From Bacillota bacterium (GTDB taxonomy: Bacteria; Bacillota; Bacilli; Bacillales; Cytobacillaceae): 9,305 bases of DNA. Positions 1-5,299 of this stretch are shown piece by piece; within the stretch, counting starts at the first letter, position 1; each line of letters opens with the position of its first letter. The stretch spans positions 1 through 9,305 of the forward strand of contig JAUZPT010000092.1 in NCBI GenBank assembly GCA_030705745.1. The letters run 5' to 3'. The notes under the pieces were generated by a model that saw nothing but the letters and a program-made list of their open reading frames with translations, was not told the DNA's origin and made no database searches. The translations under genes were made by a program, and so were the position numbers.

Positions 1-45
1 GGCGAGCCTTTAGGGCGAAGACAGAGGCGTAGTTGCACTTATGCG

Positions 46-88
46 TGATAGGAAAGTATAAACTAGAAAAGTTTATACTTTCCTATTA
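46..88. repeat. AT-rich inverted repeat (long hairpin)
   Basis: Arms at 46-63 and 71-88 pair over 18 positions, with one G-U wobble, around a 7-base loop. The inner 16 pairs (48-63 with 71-86) are perfect. Neither side carries a clean run of T, so it is not a textbook terminator. It sits just beyond the terminator of the kinase gene. It could be a backup transcription barrier, an RNA-stabilising hairpin, or the edge of a dispersed repeat that runs off the window. Bases 1-45 show no coding sequence that I can support. Confidence 0.6.
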
Positions 89-92
89 GCTG

Positions 93-115
93 AAAAAGAG
101 GAGATCGCTCTCCCC
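93..115 (-). terminator. Rho-independent terminator of the phasin/ABC1-kinase operon
   Basis: Read on the minus strand, GGGGAGA, loop GCGA, TCTCCTC form a 7-bp stem with one G-U pair, followed directly by TTTTTC. It lies about 55 bases after the kinase stop codon and points the right way. The stem is short but GC-rich and has a U-tract, so a terminator is the simplest reading. Confidence 0.6.
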
Positions 116-168
116 TTAGCTTAATGAATATCCATTAAATAGCCACGACAATCTCAGTTACGTTCCGC

Positions 169-1845
169 TTAAAAGCGTCCTGTTTTAATAATGGAATAAA
201 GAATCCATATAAACATTAAAAATGATATGACGAAGCCGATTTCTAGAGCATGGATGTTCGCTAAAAATGTATGCGGGCCGAATGTGGAGCCAACAATCAG
301 CCCGAGTACGACGATGCTAAACGCTAGAAGCGACAGGCTAAAGGAAACCTGATTGCTGATGCGGTCAATTTTATTGAATAATTCCGGGAGGTCAGAAAGT
401 CCAATATTCACCTTCAGTTCTCCATCTTTCGTTTTTTTCAGAACATCATCCACATGTCCGGGCAGTTTCAAAAAGGTACTGGCAAAGTCTTCTGCCTGCC
501 CAAAAAAACGTTTACCCATTTTCAAAGGATCGTAGCGCTCTTTAACCAATTGTTTCCCGTAAGGCTCGGCAAGGGTTAACAAGTTGAGAGTTGGATCAAT
601 ATCTGAAATGATGCCTTCTACAGTGATGAGTGTTTTCCCAAGCATTAGAAAATCTTTTGGAATTCGAATTTCATGGTAGTGCGCCGTCGCGAATAATTCA
701 TTGATGGTCATGCCAAAGTTCATTTGTCCGAGAGGCATGGTACTATATTTTTTGCTAATTCTATCGATGTCATCATAAAATTGCTTCTTGTCAACAGAAG
801 TAGGCACGTCAGTCAGACGGTACATCGCTTTAACGACTAAATCGGTATCTTCGTGCATTAATCCGATCATTAACGTTGTCACATCGGACCTCATCGAGGA
901 GGAGAGTCTGCCAATTTGCCCAAAATCAATCAAGCCAAGCTGCTTTTTATCATGGTTATAAAGAAGATTGCCAGGATGTGGATCGCCATGGAAAAATCCT
1001 TCTCTCAGTATTTGCGTTACAAAGCAATCGACCAATAAATCTGCCACTTTGCGCTTTTCTTCCAAATTAAGATTCGTATCATGTAGACAATTTAGTTTGA
1101 TTCCTTCAATTCGTTCCATCGTCAATAAGTGTGAAGTTGAATAGTCCCAGTAAATATCTGGTACCTTAAACTTATCGTTTTCGGAAAATTGGAGCTGTAC
1201 CGTTTCCGTATTGCGACCCTCTTCCATATAATCGAGTTCTCGTCTCATCGAATCTGCAAGTTCTTCCATCATTTCACGCAAATGATAGCCTTCAAGCCAT
1301 TCATACCGCTGTTCGACCAATGTGGAGAGATCCAAAAGGATTTCAAGATCCGTGTATACATTTTTTCTGATGCCTGGTCGCTGTACCTTGACCATCACCT
1401 CTTCACCGGTCAACAATACCGCTTCATGAACTTGTCCAATGGAAGCCGCCCCAATGCATTCATTCGAAAAGGATTTGAATAATTCCTCAACCGAGCTGCC
1501 TAATTCAGCTTTGATTTTCGCCTTTATTTCCTCCACTGGGACTGGAGTCACCTCGTCCTGCAATTTTTCAAGCTGGCGGATAATTTCAATTGGCAGTAAA
1601 TCGCTGCGAATGCTTAAAAGCTGCCCGAGCTTCACGAACGTTGGCCCAAGTTCTTCCAATAAATCACGCATGCGATTGCCGACTTCCTCCACATTTCCGT
1701 GACGAAAGTCGGCAATCAGTCTGTCCTTAATTGAAAGCATGTCATTCAGGCCGACTTCCTCGACCATATAGCCATAACCATATTTTACAAAGATTGATAC
1801 AATTTCTTTGTATCTGTTTAAACGCCTTAACCGATCCGTTAGCAT
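169..1845 (-). CDS. ABC1/AarF/UbiB-family atypical protein kinase-like membrane protein
   Basis: This 558-residue member of the ABC1/AarF/UbiB (ADCK) family keeps the family signatures. They are the KxGQ motif (K72 to Q75), an Ala-rich loop variant GAAS followed by IGQV (about 132-139), a lysine in VMVKVQRPG (K153), the catalytic-loop motif HGDPHPGN (D288, N293), and the metal-binding DFG (D307). Two hydrophobic segments at about 502-522 and 535-553 anchor the C-terminus in the membrane. In proteobacteria UbiB supports ubiquinone synthesis, and family members act as ATPases linked to lipid or prenyl-quinone handling. Bacilli generally use menaquinone, so the substrate here is unknown and I give no ubiB symbol. 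The ATG at 1845 is preceded by a weak GGTGAT site and by an in-frame TAA seven codons upstream. It lies 14 bases after the stop of the phasin-like gene, so the two are probably translationally coupled. The family assignment is firm; the biological role is not. Confidence 0.93.
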   Translation of the reverse strand: MLTDRLRRLNRYKEIVSIFVKYGYGYMVEEVGLNDMLSIKDRLIADFRHGNVEEVGNRMRDLLEELGPTFVKLGQLLSIRSDLLPIEIIRQLEKLQDEVTPVPVEEIKAKIKAELGSSVEELFKSFSNECIGAASIGQVHEAVLLTGEEVMVKVQRPGIRKNVYTDLEILLDLSTLVEQRYEWLEGYHLREMMEELADSMRRELDYMEEGRNTETVQLQFSENDKFKVPDIYWDYSTSHLLTMERIEGIKLNCLHDTNLNLEEKRKVADLLVDCFVTQILREGFFHGDPHPGNLLYNHDKKQLGLIDFGQIGRLSSSMRSDVTTLMIGLMHEDTDLVVKAMYRLTDVPTSVDKKQFYDDIDRISKKYSTMPLGQMNFGMTINELFATAHYHEIRIPKDFLMLGKTLITVEGIISDIDPTLNLLTLAEPYGKQLVKERYDPLKMGKRFFGQAEDFASTFLKLPGHVDDVLKKTKDGELKVNIGLSDLPELFNKIDRISNQVSFSLSLLAFSIVVLGLIVGSTFGPHTFLANIHALEIGFVISFLMFIWILYSIIKTGRF

Positions 1846-1859
1846 TCCATCACCCGCAA

Positions 1860-2183
1860 CTAATTAGAATCCAGCTTTTCATTTCGCAATACATTGATTT
1901 CTTCCTGTAAAAATACTAACTGAGCTTTAAGGATATCCACATCTTCCTGGGTTACAAAGCCCATTTCCTTGAACTGTTTTTTAATCGAGGATTGAAATTC
2001 CTGATTCCAGCTCTCAGTTTTAGCCTCACCTTTTTTCATAAATTCATCAAACAACGAATCTGCTTCGCTCCGGCTCATCATTCCCTTTTGCACGAGATTC
2101 GTAATCGCTTCTTCAAATTTTTCCTTGCTCGAGATTGCAGCTCCAAGCCCAAGCATGAATCCCTTTTTTAAAAAATCGTTCAT
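1860..2183 (-). CDS. phasin-like small coiled-coil protein
   Basis: This predicted 107-residue protein resembles the phasin-related small proteins (PhaF/PhaI-like, COG3937 type) often annotated as polyhydroxyalkanoate synthesis regulators. The N-terminus (about 4-18) is a hydrophobic, glycine-rich helix that could lie on a membrane or granule surface. The middle is charged and helical and contains a KGMMSRSEADSLFDEF-type stretch typical of the family. Residues 80-103 form a heptad-patterned coiled coil (V, L, L, L, I, L spacing) that probably drives oligomerisation. I chose the ATG at 2183 because AAGGAGGA lies eight to nine bases upstream of it. An in-frame ATG six codons further up (2201) overlaps that ribosome binding site and has none of its own. 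The gene is first in a two-gene operon with the ABC1-family kinase. No PHA synthase is visible here, so a role in PHA granules is unproven. It may instead be a partner of the kinase. Confidence 0.82.
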   Translation of the reverse strand: MNDFLKKGFMLGLGAAISSKEKFEEAITNLVQKGMMSRSEADSLFDEFMKKGEAKTESWNQEFQSSIKKQFKEMGFVTQEDVDILKAQLVFLQEEINVLRNEKLDSN

Positions 2184-2190
2184 TTTTTTG

Positions 2191-2198
2191 TCCTCCTT
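2191..2198 (-). promoter_or_regulatory. Ribosome binding site that fixes the phasin-like gene start
   Basis: On the minus strand AAGGAGGA is a near-perfect anti-Shine-Dalgarno match. Seven bases, mostly A, separate it from the ATG at 2183. This excludes the longer ATG start at 2201, whose first codons would overlap the site. Confidence 0.85.
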
Positions 2199-2218
2199 CA
2201 TTTATCAGATTCTATTCC

Positions 2219-2246
2219 ATACCCTAAAATTGCGGAAAAGTATCCT
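2219..2246 (-). promoter_or_regulatory. possible SigB-type promoter for the phasin/ABC1-kinase operon
   Basis: On the minus strand GGGTAT (2219-2224) is an exact match to the -10 box of Bacillus general-stress SigB promoters. It is preceded, 14 bases upstream, by AGGATACT (2239-2246), which only partly fits the SigB -35 box. The predicted transcript would start about 30 bases before the ATG at 2183, leaving room for the ribosome binding site. A SigA alternative (TAGAAT -10 with a poor -35) overlaps it. The location is right because the helicase terminator lies just upstream, so this operon needs its own promoter. The sigma factor assignment is tentative. Confidence 0.35.
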
Positions 2247-2249
2247 GAT

Positions 2250-2302
2250 TATAAAAAATAAAGGTGGAACCCCTTCAAAAATAAAGAAGGGGTTCCACCT
2301 TT
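2250..2302 (-). terminator. Rho-independent terminator of the helicase gene
   Basis: Arms 2260-2276 and 2286-2302 form a perfect 17-bp stem with a 9-base AT-only loop. On the minus strand it is followed by ATTTTTTATAA, a good U-tract. It begins 38 bases after the helicase stop codon and separates this gene from the phasin/kinase operon. On the plus strand only TTTT follows, so termination in that direction would be weaker. Confidence 0.9.
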
Positions 2303-2340
2303 TAGACGTTAATAGAGTTCTTTTGCTTATCAGTAAACGT

Positions 2341-4887
2341 TTAATGGCGGCTGTATCTTTTGATTTGCGCCGAATAACACGCCTCACATATTGGAAAACG
2401 AGCATCCCAGGCTAATGTTTTTCCGCATCTCTTGCACTTTTTGCTAATATTTTTGACGTCAGTCTTCAGCCTTTCATGCACCTGATCGCTTGTTTCCTCG
2501 CGCACACGCTCCCAATAAACCGCTTCTGTACGTCTTTCAAGACGGTACAAAAAGAGGAGATGAAGACCGATTGCTTTATACGTAAGCTCTACATCCTCGA
2601 GTGTTCTTTTTTTAATCTGAGGCTCAGGCAGTTCTTCTCCCATAACGATTGCATAAATCGTCTGCTCCCACTGCCTAGTTAGCGCTGACTCACGGGATGA
2701 AAAAGGCAGCTGAAGATAGCTGTACAAATCTGCTAATGACAGTCTTGCTTCTAGTTCCGTTCCACGGAGCAATTCGAAAAGCTCGCGTTCTTCTGTCAGT
2801 GGAGCCTTTTTTGTGCCAAATGGACTTTCAAACTTGTCCCATAGCTCAAAAAACTCGGCCAAATCTCTGCTGTACCGCTGGAAGCGTTCAAGCATCGCAG
2901 TCGTTGGCGCGATGGAAAATGTATTTACTGGTTCATCCCTGGAATGCAGAAGTCGACTCATTTGCTGAATGTCTTTCGTAAAAGCCACTTTTCCAACATT
3001 GTAGATGCCTTTGCGTCCGGCACGCCCCGCAATTTGCTTGACCTCCTGTGAAGTAAGCTGCCTTCTGCTCGTACCGTCAAATTTTTCATTTTCCAAAAAG
3101 ACGACACGGCGGATCGGCAAATTAAGGCCCATTCCAATTGCATCAGTAGCCACTATTACCTTCGTTTCTCCATTAATGAAACGCTGAATTTGCTTCAACC
3201 GTGTTTCGGGTGGCATGCTTCCATAAATCATGCTTGCCGCATGTCCATCCTGTTGCAGCTTGGATGCCGTCTCCAGCACACGCTTTCTCGAGAAACAGAT
3301 GAGGGCATCCCCTTTTTTGACCGTATTGATTGTAAATTCCTTTTTTTCTACTTCTAGAGGAATTTCACGTTTGTATTCATGGATTTCAACATCCGAATTC
3401 CCGAGCAAACCTAGCAGCATCTGCTTTACATTTCTGCTCCCGATGATGTGAACTTCTTTAGCATTGGCTTTCGTGATCGCCTTGAACCACGAATAACCTC
3501 TGTCTTTATCCGCTAGCATCTGTGCTTCATCTATGACAACGACTTCATAAAATTCCTTTTCATGAAAAATTTCAATCGTACAGGAAGCGTGTGCGGCGTA
3601 TTCGACGAGCTTTTCTTCCTCACCCGTTTTAAGTGAGCAAGGTGTCCCCTCATCATTTAATTTATCAAAAACTTCGAGCGCTAATAGGCGAAGTGGAGCC
3701 AGATACAAACCACTATGTGCCTGTTTCATTCGCTCCAGGGCATGAAACGTTTTACCTGTATTCGTATCTCCAATATGCAGCACATAACGAATCCTCCGAC
3801 CGAGAGAAGGACTGAAGTCCTGGCCGAAAATATCCTCCATCATTCGTGTTTCTTCTGCTTTTATCCGCTCCAGCTCTGCAAGCTCTTCTGCTTTTCGCTT
3901 CTCTCTTTCCTCGATGTCTTTTTTATAGATTGTTTCATGGGTTTCGACATCAAATGGGACAGGTGCAAGTTCAAGAAGATCCTCCACATATTCGGCTTTG
4001 ATTTTTTCGAAAATGGATTTAGACAATTCGATCAATGCATCGTTGACGAGCTGATCTGTGAAAAGCCCTTTTTCGTTACTGCCATCAATCTCGTTTTTCA
4101 TTGCATCAAGCAGCATGCCGGGCACTAAAGCAAATAAATAATCACGTATTTTCTTTTCGTATTTATAATAATACGTTTCATATTCAAAATAACTCTTGCC
4201 CCAATTAAGCGTTTTATGAATTTCTCCTGTTAGCGCGTCAAAGAAATCATCCATTTTTGGAAAATCGGAAGGACGAAACGGCCCATCCGGAATTAATATC
4301 TCCTCCAGCGCCATCGGGTCCACATGCTGGAATTTGAGCTTATTTTTAAAATCATCGGCCACTTGCTGTGCTGCAAAATGCCTTGTGTATAAGTAGATGA
4401 TGTCAAAGCGTTTTTGAAGAAAATCGCGCGTGAACTTTTCGATCGTCTCCTGAAGCTGCCAACGCTTTACGGCCAACTGTTCCTCTTCCTGTCGTTTGAA
4501 AAAATTCCTTCTCGCTCTATCGTACTTTTCCTCCCATTTCAATGGATTATCAGCATATACCTCCTGCAGCCATTGATGCGTATCGAAAGGCTCGAATGTC
4601 CTCATTTCGGTACGAAAATGTTGATTGATCAGCTTTCGGCTTACACCCTCTGTTTCATAGCCCCGTTCACTCAAAAAAAGTTTTTTGTCATCACGACCAA
4701 TGTCATTTGTCACGCTATTCAACCAAACATTGATCCAAATCTGCGAAATATACTGCTCGCGATCGCTTAAGTATTGTTGGAAATCTGGCAGTTGATCCAT
4801 TTTTTCCAAATAACTCTCTATATCGCGGGAAAGTTTTTGACGTGTATGCTCCATGGCAATCTTTTGAACATCTTTAAGTTTTTTCAT
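2341..4887 (-). CDS. Suv3/Ski2-like DExH-box RNA helicase with C-terminal zinc ribbon
   Basis: This 848-residue superfamily 2 helicase probably unwinds RNA, or RNA/DNA, using ATP in the cytoplasm. The motifs appear in order: Walker A GDTNTGKT (373-380), motif Ia APLRLLALE (397-405), motif II DEAQ (453-456), a GSRN motif (483-486), motif V ATDAIGMGLNL (580-590) and motif VI QIAGRAGR (618-625). The DEAQ box, the GMGLNLPIRRVVF segment and the QIAGRAGR motif are closest to mitochondrial Suv3 and its bacterial relatives. Residues 1-320 have no motif that I recognise. A highly charged, probably coiled-coil linker (about 322-352) leads into the helicase core. The C-terminus has four cysteines in two CxxC pairs (C818, C821, C834, C837), a likely zinc ribbon. 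The ATG at 4887 has AAAGGGGA just upstream, and the gene has its own promoter and terminator, so it is monocistronic. Bacterial Suv3-like proteins have little defined function, and no nuclease partner lies beside it. Confidence 0.93.
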   Translation of the reverse strand: MKKLKDVQKIAMEHTRQKLSRDIESYLEKMDQLPDFQQYLSDREQYISQIWINVWLNSVTNDIGRDDKKLFLSERGYETEGVSRKLINQHFRTEMRTFEPFDTHQWLQEVYADNPLKWEEKYDRARRNFFKRQEEEQLAVKRWQLQETIEKFTRDFLQKRFDIIYLYTRHFAAQQVADDFKNKLKFQHVDPMALEEILIPDGPFRPSDFPKMDDFFDALTGEIHKTLNWGKSYFEYETYYYKYEKKIRDYLFALVPGMLLDAMKNEIDGSNEKGLFTDQLVNDALIELSKSIFEKIKAEYVEDLLELAPVPFDVETHETIYKKDIEEREKRKAEELAELERIKAEETRMMEDIFGQDFSPSLGRRIRYVLHIGDTNTGKTFHALERMKQAHSGLYLAPLRLLALEVFDKLNDEGTPCSLKTGEEEKLVEYAAHASCTIEIFHEKEFYEVVVIDEAQMLADKDRGYSWFKAITKANAKEVHIIGSRNVKQMLLGLLGNSDVEIHEYKREIPLEVEKKEFTINTVKKGDALICFSRKRVLETASKLQQDGHAASMIYGSMPPETRLKQIQRFINGETKVIVATDAIGMGLNLPIRRVVFLENEKFDGTSRRQLTSQEVKQIAGRAGRKGIYNVGKVAFTKDIQQMSRLLHSRDEPVNTFSIAPTTAMLERFQRYSRDLAEFFELWDKFESPFGTKKAPLTEERELFELLRGTELEARLSLADLYSYLQLPFSSRESALTRQWEQTIYAIVMGEELPEPQIKKRTLEDVELTYKAIGLHLLFLYRLERRTEAVYWERVREETSDQVHERLKTDVKNISKKCKRCGKTLAWDARFPICEACYSAQIKRYSRH

Positions 4888-4933
4888 ACGTGTCCCCTTT
4901 ATTAACTGCTGAGTAAAAATATGCTTTGCGTAT

Positions 4934-4962
4934 AGTATAGAGAAATTCGGAGACCATGTCCA
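4934..4962 (-). promoter_or_regulatory. SigA-type promoter of the helicase gene
   Basis: On the minus strand TGGACA (-35 at 4957-4962, five of six consensus bases) is separated by exactly 17 bases from TATACT (-10 at 4934-4939, five of six). The start of transcription would fall near 4927, giving a leader of about 40 bases that ends in the AAAGGGGA ribosome binding site. The promoter lies downstream of the 21-bp array in the direction of transcription, so the array is just upstream of the -35 region. Confidence 0.75.
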
Positions 4963-5020
4963 AAAAGCAGGATTTGTTCGCTTGGTTGCCGCCTTGCGAA
5001 TTTGTTAGGAGAAAGTGTAA

Positions 5021-5146
5021 TTGAAGATAAGTGGAAGGATTTTGTAGATAAAAGCGATAATTTTGTAGATAAAGTGTTGAAAATTGTAGATAAAAGCGAT
5101 AATTTTGTAGATAAAGTCTTAAAAATTGTAGATAAAAGCATAAAAA
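5021..5146. repeat. Array of six 21-bp tandem units with a TTGTAGATAAA core
   Basis: Units begin at 5021, 5042, 5063, 5084, 5105 and 5126, exactly 21 bases apart. The first has the variant core TTGAAGATAAG; the other five share TTGTAGATAAA. The tails alternate: units 2 and 4 are identical over all 21 bases, and units 3 and 5 differ from each other at only a few positions. The array therefore also has a 42-bp period. There are no spacers, so this is not CRISPR. The period equals two turns of B-DNA, which would place each core on the same face of the helix. On either strand it is also seven codons, which produces spurious repetitive reading frames. It ends about 58 bases upstream of the helicase -35 box. 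The function is unknown: possibilities are protein-binding sites, a transcribed repeat, or a dispersed repeat family. Confidence 0.9.
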
Positions 5147-5253
5147 GCGTTGATAGTGCCATTCAATTTGATTAAAATGCTTGATCAAAGGCTCGATAAG
5201 TCAATTTAAGTTACTTATGGTATATATGAAAACGCATTTCCATGTAAAATCAT

Positions 5254-5289
5254 AAAAAAAAAGCGCCGCCCAACAAAATTGGGTGGCGC
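5254..5289 (-). terminator. Rho-independent terminator of the ccpN-ppsR-ppdK cluster
   Basis: On the minus strand the 11-position stem GCGCCACCCAA / TTGGGCGGCGC (one A-C mismatch) encloses the 5-base loop TTTTG and is followed by nine T residues. It starts 10 bases after the ppdK stop codon. It is a strong, one-directional terminator, so the helicase gene downstream is transcribed separately. Confidence 0.95.
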
Positions 5290-5299
5290 CTCCTCGCTC

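Larger units (their letters stand above)
4888..5299. other. Intergenic region between ppdK and the helicase gene
   Basis: These 412 bases contain, from right to left, the ppdK terminator, about 105 bases of AT-rich sequence with no clear signal (5147-5253), the 21-bp tandem array, a stretch of about 60 bases, and the helicase promoter with its leader. Two open frames cross the array on the minus strand (starting at 5162 and 5188). They are open because the repeat unit is seven codons long and contains no stop codon in those frames. Neither has a ribosome binding site, so I do not call them genes. I see no RNA gene or riboswitch. Confidence 0.7.

Noticed and set aside
2205..2405. Minus-strand frame of 66 codons spanning the helicase 3' end and the terminator
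   Set aside because: It crosses the perfect terminator hairpin and overlaps the end of the helicase gene in another frame, with no ribosome binding site.
3715..4128. Plus-strand frame of 137 codons within the helicase gene
   Set aside because: It lies opposite a strongly supported gene with intact motifs, has no recognisable family features, and lacks a promoter or ribosome binding site. The same applies to the other plus-strand frames inside ppdK, ppsR, ccpN and the kinase gene.
5021..5146. Possible CRISPR array
   Set aside because: The period is only 21 bases, there are no unique spacers, the tails repeat too, and no cas gene is nearby.
4902..5162. Minus-strand frame of 86 codons with a repeating Leu-Ser-Thr-Lys pattern, and an overlapping 104-codon frame from 5188
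   Set aside because: The pattern is produced by the 21-bp repeat, whose length is a multiple of three and which has no stop codon in these frames. There is no ribosome binding site, and the frames run through the helicase promoter.
5163..5215. Promoter on the minus strand with TTGACT as the -35 box, reading into the 21-bp array
   Set aside because: At 17 or 18 bases downstream there is only AGCATT or GCATTT, a poor -10. Transcription of the array from here is not supported by sequence alone.
5227..5240. CcpA cre-like sequence TGAAAACGCATTTC
   Set aside because: Three of the 14 consensus positions fail in the right half. It lies after the ppdK terminator and about 265 bases upstream of the helicase promoter, with no promoter next to it.
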